6,159 nt of DNA from the NCBI GenBank assembly GCA_025357175.1, contig JANXPS010000113.1, forward strand, positions 1 to 6,159. Reading direction: 5' to 3'. This stretch comes from Deltaproteobacteria bacterium. GTDB taxonomy: Bacteria; Desulfobacterota; Deferrimicrobia; Deferrimicrobiales; Deferrimicrobiaceae. The notes beneath the pieces were generated by a model. It made no database searches. It worked only from the letters and a program-made list of their open reading frames with translations, and was not told where the DNA came from. The position numbers and the translations under genes are program-made. Positions 1 through 5,992 of the stretch are shown here, one piece after another. Within the stretch, counting starts at the first letter, position 1. The number at the start of each line of letters is the position of its first letter.

Positions 1-935
1 ATGCCGATCTGCACGTACCCCAGGAAGCGGTCCGGCGAAGGCAGCCGGTCGATTCGGCCGGATATCCATGCGGCGCCGAGCGCCAGTCCCAGGATGAAGG
101 CGCTGAGCATCAGTTCGAACGCGTGCGTCGAGGACCCAAGGACGAGGCAAAGCATCCGGATCCAGCCTACCTCGTAGAGGAAGGAGGCGGTTCCGGTCAG
201 CATCGCCGCGGCGAGGAAGGCGCGGAACCGGAAATCGACCGCGCGATCGTCGGCTGCCGTCTCTGTTCCCCCACTGTCCGCGGGAGCCGTTTTCGAGGCG
301 AGAAGAAAAACGGCGAGCGCCAGCGCGAGGTTGATCACCCCTGCGAGCCGGACGGTCCCGATGAGCCCGACCCACCCGACGAGCCAGAATCCGGCGACGA
401 GCGCCCCGACGGCGGCGCCAAGGCTGTTCAGGAAGTAGAGGGTTGCGATCGTTCGACCCGGCGTCTCAGGCCAGTTCCGGATCAGCCCGGCGGCCATCAG
501 GTGAAAGGTCGCGCCGAGCAGGATCGACTGGGGCAGGAGCAGGGCTCAGGCCAGGAGCCATTTGTAGGCCGTCGCGGCAAGGGGAGAGCCAAGGGCGGGG
601 ATGACCGTCGAGAAAGACCAGGCCACCGCCGAATCGAATGCCGGCGGGAATAGGAGGGCGCCCAGCCCGATGACCCCCTCCACCACCGCGTACGCCTTGA
701 GGAGATTCCGGAAACGGGGGGAGTAGCGCGCGCCCGCCCAGGCCCCGAGCGCCATTCCGCCCATGAAGATGGCCAGCACTGCCGCCTGCGCATTCGCGGC
801 GTGCCCGAGAAACAGTTTCAGGAAGCGGGCCCACACGGTCTCGTAGATGAGACCCGAAAAGCCGGAAAGGGCGAAGATGAGCCCGAGGAACCGGTAACGT
901 CGGGTCTGGGTGTCTGAAAGGTATTTACTCGTCAT
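1..935 (-). pseudogene. Fused MFS/spermidine synthase-like integral membrane protein, interrupted by one in-frame TGA and cut by the window edge
   Basis: Reading leftward from ATG 935, a single frame runs 311 codons to the window edge with only one stop, TGA at codon 130 (546-548). The product is strongly hydrophobic with several membrane helices. It carries an internal duplication: residues 24-44 (SG..GLIYE..WAR.L...LG) resemble residues 247-267 (TG..SFLYE.GWIR.L...LG), and each copy is followed by a GxALGA segment and a GR (near 60-70 and 283-294). This two-repeat membrane domain is typical of the 'fused MFS/spermidine synthase' family; in full-length members a SpeE-like methyltransferase-fold domain follows, which would lie outside the window. 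Substrate is unknown. The start is chosen because family-like sequence begins soon after; no convincing Shine-Dalgarno precedes it. It is the last gene of the run, 28 bases after the DUF5989 gene. Because the frame is clean on both sides of the TGA, the interruption is either recent decay or a sequence error; two shorter reading frames (935-546 and from about 497 leftward) would otherwise be annotated. Confidence 0.75.
546..548 (-). other. In-frame TGA codon interrupting the MFS/spermidine synthase-like gene
   Basis: The codon lies between KWLLA and ALLLPQSILLG, inside a hydrophobic segment. Frame is retained on both sides and the downstream 181 codons are open, with family-like sequence. A single base change from TGG (Trp) or CGA (Arg) would explain it. 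TGA terminates the GT9, SGNH and carbamoyltransferase genes in the same window, so a genetic code in which TGA means Trp is not supported. Confidence 0.85.
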
Positions 936-963
936 GGCAGGAATAATGTACCATCCGTCGACC

Positions 964-1179
964 TTAAAAAAGCGTGTACACGAAAGGAGCGGCACCCGAC
1001 CCCGCAAGAACGATCAATAAGGCCGCGAGCAGGATCATGGCGATGGCCGGCAGCAGCCACCATTTCTTGTTGTGCCGCATCAGGTCGAATAGTTCGCGCA
1101 GCATGCCCGGGGATGTCTCGGCCGACATCCGCTTGAGGATTTCCTCATCGGGGGGATCTTTTGCCGGGCTACGGCGCAT
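964..1179 (-). CDS. DUF5989 family small membrane protein (SxtK-like)
   Basis: A 71-residue protein with a charged, cytoplasm-like N-terminal half (residues 1-35), the motif HNKKWWLLP (36-44), one hydrophobic helix (about 42-60) and the C-terminal tail AGSGAAPFVYTLF. The KKWWLLP entry plus the APF(V/I)YTLF ending is the signature I recognise for DUF5989, a family of very short proteins found next to carbamoyltransferase and SxtJ genes; SxtK of saxitoxin clusters is the comparable small partner. Function is unknown; a membrane adaptor for the carbamoyltransferase is only an inference from constant neighbourhood. ATG 1179 is supported by GGAGG at 1189-1193 with 9 bases of spacing. It follows the SxtJ gene by 17 bases and ends in TAA. 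Confidence 0.85.
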   Translation of the reverse strand: MRRSPAKDPPDEEILKRMSAETSPGMLRELFDLMRHNKKWWLLPAIAMILLAALLIVLAGSGAAPFVYTLF

Positions 1180-1188
1180 CCCTTCTTC

Positions 1189-1193
1189 CCTCC
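1189..1193 (-). promoter_or_regulatory. Shine-Dalgarno site (GGAGG) of the DUF5989 gene
   Basis: The 17-base gap after the SxtJ TAA is almost pure purine on the coding strand and contains GGAGG nine bases before ATG 1179. This fixes the start of the short gene and argues that it is really translated. Confidence 0.75.
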
Positions 1194-1196
1194 CCC

Positions 1197-1616
1197 TTAA
1201 AATTGCCGGAACCGGCGATCAAGGGCACCGGACGGTTTTCGCGGGTGCCAATAACTTTTCGCAGTCCGGTCGAAGGAACTCCCCAAGGAATCCCTGCCCA
1301 GGAGCCGCAGCATCAGGCCGATCGGCGTGATGACCAGGAAATAGACGAAAAGCAGGATGGCGTGGGAGATCACCCAACCGAAGGGGAGGGCGACGATGTT
1401 CAGCGCCAGGTAGACGGGCCTCGTCAAACCGGGGGCAATAAGGCCCGCGCCGATCGACAGCAGGGCGGCCAACCACAGGATCAAGGAAATCGGGAGCGCG
1501 TGGGAGCGCCGGAAAAGGACCACGCCCAGGGCTGCGAGAAACGCCGGCAGCCAGATTGCGGAAAAGCGTTGAAGCTCTTTTCGACCAGGATGCCGGTTCA
1601 ACTCGACCATACCCAT
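1197..1616 (-). CDS. SxtJ family membrane protein
   Basis: A 139-residue protein with about three to four hydrophobic segments (roughly 20-35, 41-62, 66-82, 83-104) and the conserved C-terminal block ITPIG (96-100), then LGRDSLG (106-112), FDRTAKSYWHPR (115-126). That ITPIG...RDxL...FD..AKSYW..R pattern is characteristic of SxtJ-like proteins, encoded beside O-carbamoyltransferases in saxitoxin clusters and in many bacterial surface-glycan or secondary-metabolite loci. Biochemical function is not established; a membrane partner or docking factor for the carbamoyltransferase is inference. ATG 1616 lies 3 bases after the carbamoyltransferase stop and is preceded by GGGAGA (1626-1631) at about 9-10 bases. 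A second ATG at 1610 is less well placed relative to that site. Stop is TAA. Confidence 0.88.
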   Translation of the reverse strand: MGMVELNRHPGRKELQRFSAIWLPAFLAALGVVLFRRSHALPISLILWLAALLSIGAGLIAPGLTRPVYLALNIVALPFGWVISHAILLFVYFLVITPIGLMLRLLGRDSLGSSFDRTAKSYWHPRKPSGALDRRFRQF

Positions 1617-1619
1617 GTC

Positions 1620-3458
1620 TCAATCTCTCCCGGCCGCGCGCAGATACGCTACACGTACGCCCGCGTCCTGCGGTGGCTGGTTCTCGCGAAGAAGCAGATG
1701 GTTTCCGATGGCCAGCGCGTCAAGCCCGGTGCCCAGAAAGCAGCGGTACGCATCTTCGGGCGAACAAACGATCGGTTCGCCGCGGACATTGAAACTCGTG
1801 TTGACCAGCGCGGGGCAACCCGTCAGGGCGGCGAACCGCTCGATGAGCCGATGAAAGGTTCCGTGCCGGCCGGCATCGACCGTCTGGACTCGTGTCGAGC
1901 AATCGACATGCGTCACCGCGGGGAGCGCGGACCGGACCTCCTGGAGTTTGTCGAGTCCGTGCAGCGCCTCCTGTGCGGGCGGCAGGGCGATCCGCCATTC
2001 GGCCCGAACCGGCGCGACCACCAGCATGTACGGCCCCGCCTCGCCCGGTTCCATCTCGTAATAATCTCCCACGGCGTTTTCGAGGATCGACACCGCAAAC
2101 GGCCGGAAGGATTCGCGGAGCTTGATCTTCCGATTAATGAGCGACTGCATTCCCGCGTTCCGGGGGTCGCCCAGGATGGAGCGGTTTCCCAGCGACCTGG
2201 GGCCGAACTCCATCCGGCCCTGGAACCAGCCGACCACCTTCCCTGCGGCAATCAGGGCGGCCGTTTCCGAGCACAATTCGTTTTCGGAGTCGAACCGCAC
2301 GGAGGAAGCGCCGACCGAATCGAGGTAACGGGCGATGACGTCGTCGGCGTATCGAGGCCCAAGCAGTGAACCGTGCTGGCTGTCCGTCGGGCAGGGGGTC
2401 CTCGGATGCCCCAGCATCTGGTGCCGGATCAGGAGGGCGACGCCGAGCGCTCCGCCCGCATCGTCGGCGGCGGGCTGAATCCAGAGCTTCTCGAAGGGCC
2501 CCTCCCGCAGGATGCGTCCGTTGGCGACGCAGTTCAGCGCGACCCCGCCCGCCATGCAGAGATTTTGCATCTTCGTCAGGGCGTGAAGGTGGCGGACCAT
2601 CTTTAGGAGGATATCTTCGGTCACGACCTGGATCGACGCCGCCATGTCCATTTCCCGCTGTGTGACCGGGCTCTCCTTCGGGCGGGGAGGGCCTTCGAAA
2701 AGGTCCGAGAATTTCCGCGACGTCATGCGCAATCCGTGGCAGTAGTCGAAAAACGACAGGTCCATCCGGAAGGAACCGTCGTCTTTCAAATCGATGAGTT
2801 TCCGCAGGATGCGGTCGACGAACCTCGGCTCGCCGTAAGGGGCGAGTCCCATCAGCTTGTATTCGCCCGAGTTGACCGCAAAGCCGCAATGGTAGGTGAA
2901 CGCCGAATAAAGCAGCCCGAGGGAATGGGGAAAACGGAGTTCGTGGGTGAGGGAAAGCCGGTTTCCAGTTCCGGTCCCGAGGGTGCCCGTCGCCCATTCT
3001 CCGACGCCGTCGACGGTCAGGATCGCCGCTTCCTCGAAAGGGGAGGGGAAAAAGGCGCTGGCCGCGTGCGATTCGTGGTGTTCGGCGAACAGGAACCGTT
3101 TCCGGAATCCGCCGCCCAAGGCCGATCGAAGTTCCCGCGGGACGTGCAGCTTCTGCTTCAACCACAGGGGAATCGCATTCGAGAACGCCCTGAATCCCCG
3201 CGGTGCCGTGGCGTGCCAGACATCGAGGAGCCGGTCGAACTTGAGAAACGGCTTGTCGTAGAAACCGACGAAATCCAGATCGTCGGGCGATAGGCCCGAT
3301 TCTTCGAGGCAGTATCGGATCGCCTGGCGGGGGACGCTGCTATCGTGCTTAATTCGGGTGAACCGCTCCTCCTGGGCTGCCGCCACGATCCGCCCATCCA
3401 CGACGAGCGCTGCCGCCGCGTCATGATAGAAGGCCGAGATCCCGAGAATGGCGGTCAC
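1620..3458 (-). CDS. O-carbamoyltransferase, NodU/CmcH/SxtI type
   Basis: A 612-residue cytoplasmic enzyme predicted to transfer a carbamoyl group from carbamoyl phosphate, via carbamoyl-adenylate, to a hydroxyl of a sugar or other metabolite. The N-terminal start TAILGISAFYHDAAAAL is typical. The Kae1/ASKHA-like N-domain holds HHESHAASAFF (127-137, metal-binding HxxxH), TVDGVGEW (148-155), SGEYKLMGLAPYG (197-209) and MAGGVALNCVANG (302-314). The C-domain holds MEFGPRSLGNRSIL (416-429), RPFA (452-455), VNTSFNVRGEPIV (552-564) and a C-terminal LAIGNHLL. All expected blocks are present and length is normal for the family. Start: GTG 3458 is chosen over upstream in-frame codons (frame open to 3641) because homology begins there, GGAGGG lies 10 bases upstream, and GTGA forms a 4-base overlap with the SGNH gene's stop. 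Downstream SxtJ and DUF5989 genes match the SxtI-SxtJ-SxtK arrangement. Acceptor substrate is unknown. Confidence 0.93.
   Translation of the reverse strand: MTAILGISAFYHDAAAALVVDGRIVAAAQEERFTRIKHDSSVPRQAIRYCLEESGLSPDDLDFVGFYDKPFLKFDRLLDVWHATAPRGFRAFSNAIPLWLKQKLHVPRELRSALGGGFRKRFLFAEHHESHAASAFFPSPFEEAAILTVDGVGEWATGTLGTGTGNRLSLTHELRFPHSLGLLYSAFTYHCGFAVNSGEYKLMGLAPYGEPRFVDRILRKLIDLKDDGSFRMDLSFFDYCHGLRMTSRKFSDLFEGPPRPKESPVTQREMDMAASIQVVTEDILLKMVRHLHALTKMQNLCMAGGVALNCVANGRILREGPFEKLWIQPAADDAGGALGVALLIRHQMLGHPRTPCPTDSQHGSLLGPRYADDVIARYLDSVGASSVRFDSENELCSETAALIAAGKVVGWFQGRMEFGPRSLGNRSILGDPRNAGMQSLINRKIKLRESFRPFAVSILENAVGDYYEMEPGEAGPYMLVVAPVRAEWRIALPPAQEALHGLDKLQEVRSALPAVTHVDCSTRVQTVDAGRHGTFHRLIERFAALTGCPALVNTSFNVRGEPIVCSPEDAYRCFLGTGLDALAIGNHLLLRENQPPQDAGVRVAYLRAAGRD
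1626..1631 (-). promoter_or_regulatory. Shine-Dalgarno site (GGGAGA) of the SxtJ family gene
   Basis: GGGAGA lies inside the 3' end of the carbamoyltransferase gene, 9 bases before ATG 1616, favouring that start over ATG 1610. Its location implies translation coupled to the upstream gene. Confidence 0.6.
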
Positions 3459-4633
3459 GGCTTTTTTACCCTCCGGGAGGCGGGATCGGATCGAATGGCC
3501 ATAATGCGGGGCCATAAGTATTCCGCCACCCGCTGGTGCCCGAGGGGGGTCAGATGCGTATCGTCCAGGAAACCGGAATCGGGATCGGGCACGAGCAAGG
3601 CCGGCGCGGCATCGATGAAGGGGATGCGGCGTTTCCTGCAATAGTCGGCCAGTCGCCTTTGGGGAAAGAAGGTTACGGCGTCCGGGGCATGATTCATTGC
3701 CGCGGCGGCCTGATACGGCGTCGGGATCGCAACGACGACCGTGGGGGGCAGATTCCCCCTGTACAGCAGGGGATCGAGAACAGCGGATTCATAGCGCGAC
3801 CAGCGGACGCTGTCCCAGGCGAGGAGAAAACCGTTGTGGTGATTGTTCAGGACGGAGGTGGCGGAGGACGCATCGAATGAATCCCGAATGGCCAGCAAGC
3901 GTTTGGCTTGGGCCAGTTTCTCGGGGAAAGAGAGGTCTTTTTCCAGCATCTGGACGCACGGGTCGGAACCCAGCCCGGCATAATTGGAATAAAGGCCGTT
4001 GTCCTGCCCGATGCATACCTCGTGCGTCACGAGGTCGTTCAGGCAGAACACCACCACCACCAGCGACCAGTCGGCCCGACGTCTCAGGTATTTGTTGAAG
4101 AACGTCAGCTCCTGCTCTGTGCTCCAGCCCGAACAGCCCGAATTGAACAGTTGCGTGGCGGGACCGGCAGCCGCCTTCATGCGGGAAACGAACGTTTCTT
4201 CAAAGGTGACGCCTTCGCCGTACAGGACCGAATCGCCCAGGAAAACGATCTTGCGGACGGTAGGCGAGGGGTCGGCTTCGTCCGGGCCCAGAAGTCCGAG
4301 GGAATTGGTCTGGTGCGGATAGCGCCCGGCCTGTCCCAGTTCCGGCGAGGAGGGCGGCGCATTCCGGATCTTCCACCAGCCGTGCCGGTTCCCCCGGAAA
4401 TTCGGTTTGAGGCGATATGACAGGTCCGGGTCGAACATGAATACGGACCCGGTGTTCCGGTCGAACAGCGTCTTCAGTCTGGCTGTGTCCTCGGCCGTAT
4501 ATCCTGGCGAGTGCCTGTGCAGGAGTTCATTGATTCCGAGGACTCCCAAGGTCAGCGCCAGGCCGATTCCGAATCCGACGAATGCAAGGGTGATCTTCTG
4601 CCGGACGGTCAACGGCGACCTGATGGCACTCAT
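3455..4633 (-). CDS. Membrane-anchored SGNH/GDSL hydrolase family protein
   Basis: A 392-residue protein with one N-terminal membrane helix (about 14-36) and an SGNH/GDSL fold expected outside the cytoplasmic membrane. Block I is IVFLGDSVLYGEG (129-141, nucleophile Ser135); block II is NSGCSGWSTEQE (164-175, oxyanion Gly); block III is CLNDL (197-201, Asn199); block V is DDTHLTPLGH (357-366, Asp357 and His360). The catalytic set is therefore complete. Family members are esterases, deacetylases or O-acyltransferases acting on glycans, peptidoglycan or lipids; which applies here cannot be told. ATG 4633 overlaps the upstream GT9 stop (ATGA), with only a weak GGGA upstream, suggesting translational coupling. 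The 3' end contains the Shine-Dalgarno and GTG start of the carbamoyltransferase and an in-register A_AAA_AAG heptamer two codons before the TGA. Confidence 0.87.
   Translation of the reverse strand: MSAIRSPLTVRQKITLAFVGFGIGLALTLGVLGINELLHRHSPGYTAEDTARLKTLFDRNTGSVFMFDPDLSYRLKPNFRGNRHGWWKIRNAPPSSPELGQAGRYPHQTNSLGLLGPDEADPSPTVRKIVFLGDSVLYGEGVTFEETFVSRMKAAAGPATQLFNSGCSGWSTEQELTFFNKYLRRRADWSLVVVVFCLNDLVTHEVCIGQDNGLYSNYAGLGSDPCVQMLEKDLSFPEKLAQAKRLLAIRDSFDASSATSVLNNHHNGFLLAWDSVRWSRYESAVLDPLLYRGNLPPTVVVAIPTPYQAAAAMNHAPDAVTFFPQRRLADYCRKRRIPFIDAAPALLVPDPDSGFLDDTHLTPLGHQRVAEYLWPRIMAIRSDPASRRVKKP
3461..3467 (-). other. Candidate -1 ribosomal frameshift site (A_AAA_AAG) at the SGNH/carbamoyltransferase junction
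   Basis: On the coding strand the SGNH codons GTA AAA AAG CCG TGA contain the heptamer A_AAA_AAG in the correct X_XXY_YYZ register. A -1 slip would read AAA AAA GCC GTG ACC, which is the carbamoyltransferase frame. The sequence match is exact. Whether ribosomes slip is unknown: the GGAGGG motif ends only one base upstream, closer than the usual stimulatory distance, and no strong downstream hairpin is evident. Confidence 0.4.
3469..3474 (-). promoter_or_regulatory. Shine-Dalgarno site (GGAGGG) of the carbamoyltransferase gene
   Basis: GGAGGG lies 10 bases before GTG 3458 within the SGNH coding end, separated by the A-rich stretch that holds the slippery heptamer. It supports the GTG start, which also coincides with the beginning of family homology. 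Confidence 0.75.
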
Positions 4634-5877
4634 CTCGTCCCGCGATCTAAGCCCGGAGGGCCCGTGTTTTTACGGAAACGGGGACGGAGGTCGCCGGGAC
4701 TGTCGAAATACCGGTTCCTGATTCCCGAAAAGACCGCATCGACCGAGATTTCCTCCATGCACCGCGCCCTGCGGCAATCGGAAAGCTTGGAGGTCAGGTT
4801 GCACAGGCAGGGGCTGCAGGGAAGTTCGGTGTAGAACACCAGGTCGTCGTTTCCAAGCGGGCCGTACAGGAAAGGGGTGTTCGGCCCGTAAAGCCCGACT
4901 ACCGCGGTCCCCATCGCGGAGGCGATATGAACGGCGGCGGTGTCGTTCGAGACGACGAATGCGGCACGCTCGCACAACGCTGCGAATCCGCGCACGGAAA
5001 GTTTTCCGGCCGATATCGCGACCGGATTCCGCATCCGTTTCCGCACCGATTCGAGGAGAGGCATTTCCTCGCGTCCGCCGGAGATGACGATGCCGCATCC
5101 GAGTTCCTCCGAGAGGCGGTCGCCGAGGAGGGCGAAACGGTCCGCCGGCCATCGCCGGAGCGTCAGGTTTTCGCTGCTGCCCGGATGCAGGATGGCCAGC
5201 TTCGCGTCGCTTCCGAACCCGTTTTCGGCAAGGAACTCCGACGACTCCCGACGGTGTTCCGGAGTCAGCGAGATGCTGCGGGAGACGTCCGGAACCAGCG
5301 GCGCCCCGGCGACCTGGGCGAGCCTGGCAAAGGTATTCGATACGTGCGACATGTCCAGGTATACAACCGGGGTCGTGTAGGCCAGGTGGCGATGGAGGGT
5401 GGGGTTGCGGAAACCGATCCTTCTGGGCGCCCCCGAGACGAGGGTGGCCAGGGCGGAAAAATGGGCGAACTGATCGAAGTCGATGATCAGGTCGTAGGCG
5501 CGGTTGCGGAGGCGGGGAAAGGTGCGGAGCGCGGATCCGGCCAGGCCCCAGGGCGAACCGCGATCCAGGTAGTGGATCCGGGCGAGTTCCTCGGTTCCCT
5601 CGAGGATTCCGGCATTGGTGCGGAAAGAGAGGAAGTCGAGATCCGCATCCGGGAACCGGCGGCGCAACTGGCGGAAAACGGGGAGAAGCAGGACGATGTT
5701 CCCGATGCCGTGGAGCTTGACGAGGAGAATCCTCCCGGGATCCGGGAAGCGGCTTTCAGCATCGGGACGAGATGCGAACAGGGAGAGCAGCCCCACCAGG
5801 GGAGGACCCAGGTAACGGTCCACCTTTCGTTCGAGAGAGAGATAGAGGTCCTTCGGGGATAGGCGAGGAGGGCGCAT
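4630..5877 (-). CDS. Glycosyltransferase family 9 (heptosyltransferase-like) protein
   Basis: A 415-residue protein of the GT-B heptosyltransferase family, expected to transfer a sugar (heptose or other) from a nucleotide-sugar donor onto a lipid A-core or another surface-glycan acceptor at the inner face of the cytoplasmic membrane. The N-terminal domain has ILLVKLHGIGNIVLLLPVF (50-68), with a short hydrophobic patch before it (23-35) that could aid membrane association. The donor-binding domain has LHPGSS (230-235), RRWP (241-244), ISGG (265-268) and SNDTAAVHIASAMGT (310-324), followed by GLYGP (328-332). A C-terminal cysteine cluster follows (354, 357, 359, 368, 373), seen in a subset of these proteins. 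Exact donor and acceptor are unknown. ATG 5877 is the first Met of the frame; no well-spaced Shine-Dalgarno precedes it (AAGG abuts it). It is the first gene of the leftward run and overlaps the SGNH gene by 4 bases. Confidence 0.9.
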   Translation of the reverse strand: MRPPRLSPKDLYLSLERKVDRYLGPPLVGLLSLFASRPDAESRFPDPGRILLVKLHGIGNIVLLLPVFRQLRRRFPDADLDFLSFRTNAGILEGTEELARIHYLDRGSPWGLAGSALRTFPRLRNRAYDLIIDFDQFAHFSALATLVSGAPRRIGFRNPTLHRHLAYTTPVVYLDMSHVSNTFARLAQVAGAPLVPDVSRSISLTPEHRRESSEFLAENGFGSDAKLAILHPGSSENLTLRRWPADRFALLGDRLSEELGCGIVISGGREEMPLLESVRKRMRNPVAISAGKLSVRGFAALCERAAFVVSNDTAAVHIASAMGTAVVGLYGPNTPFLYGPLGNDDLVFYTELPCSPCLCNLTSKLSDCRRARCMEEISVDAVFSGIRNRYFDSPGDLRPRFRKNTGPPGLDRGTR

Positions 5878-5884
5878 CCTTAAA

Positions 5885-5890
5885 AATATA
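5885..5890 (-). promoter_or_regulatory. Possible -10 element (TATATT) for the leftward operon
   Basis: On the minus strand TATATT lies 7 bases before ATG 5877, so a start point at the usual distance would fall one or two bases before the ATG. No good -35 is visible at 16-18 bases. Either the operon mRNA is nearly leaderless, the true promoter lies further upstream, or translation starts further in. Confidence 0.25.
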
Positions 5891-5896
5891 CCACCG

Positions 5897-5935
5897 TTCG
5901 AGGGATCGAATTTCGTAGAGCGAACCCGGGCCGGG
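5897..5935. repeat. Cluster of three short inverted repeats upstream of the GT9 gene
   Basis: Three adjacent dyads are readable: TTCGA-GGGA-TCGAA (5897-5910), TTCG-TAGAG-CGAA (5912-5924) and CCCGG-G-CCGGG (5925-5935). The first two share TTCG/CGAA arms with starts 15 bases apart. Position between the divergent genes suggests operator sites or leader hairpins; the arms are only 4-5 bases, so chance is possible. Confidence 0.35.
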
Positions 5936-5970
5936 AAATGAAAAAAATATCACTCGACGCGGAGATTGGT

Positions 5971-5976
5971 TATACT
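5971..5976 (+). promoter_or_regulatory. Possible -10 element (TATACT) for the rightward gene
   Basis: TATACT matches the sigma-70 -10 consensus in five of six positions. A start point near 5983 would give a leader of about 53 bases containing a hairpin and the Shine-Dalgarno. The -35 at 17 bases (TATCAC, 5948-5953) is poor, so an activator or an alternative promoter may be involved. Confidence 0.4.
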
Positions 5977-5992
5977 TGGAAAGTTACCCACA

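Noticed and set aside
495..548. TGA at 546-548 as a selenocysteine codon
   Set aside because: The residue falls in a hydrophobic helix of a family not known for selenocysteine, and I see no convincing SECIS-like hairpin just downstream on the coding strand.
123..653. Plus-strand open frame (176 codons) opposite the MFS/spermidine-synthase-like gene
   Set aside because: Highly charged, Gly/Pro/Asp-rich product with no motifs, opposed to a family-like membrane protein frame.
936..1007. Upstream extension of the MFS/spermidine-synthase-like gene to ATG 1007
   Set aside because: It would overlap the conserved end of the DUF5989 gene and adds non-family residues; ATG 935 is preferred.
1161..2369. 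Long plus-strand open frame (402 codons) antisense to the SxtJ and carbamoyltransferase genes
   Set aside because: Its translation is low-complexity, rich in Arg, Gly, Pro and Gln with no recognisable domain, and it is fully opposed to well-supported family genes; it is a typical shadow in GC-rich DNA.
2134..3165. Minus-strand open frame (343 codons) overlapping the carbamoyltransferase in another frame
   Set aside because: Arg/Pro-rich translation without motifs, inside a complete carbamoyltransferase; alternate-frame shadow.
3459..3641. Upstream extension of the carbamoyltransferase to the first ATG of its frame (3641)
   Set aside because: The extra 61 residues are Arg/Pro-rich, lie within the SGNH coding region and lack homology; GTG 3458 has a Shine-Dalgarno and begins exactly at the family's N-terminal motif.
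4927..5862. Plus-strand open frame (311 codons) antisense to the GT9 gene
   Set aside because: It lies entirely opposite a gene with clear GT9 motifs and its product shows no domain; antisense shadow.
5925..5947. CCCGG-G-CCGGG followed by an A7 run as an intrinsic terminator
   Set aside because: The stem has a one-base loop and cannot form well; the A7 run would be a T-run only on the minus strand, where it lies upstream rather than downstream of the dyad.
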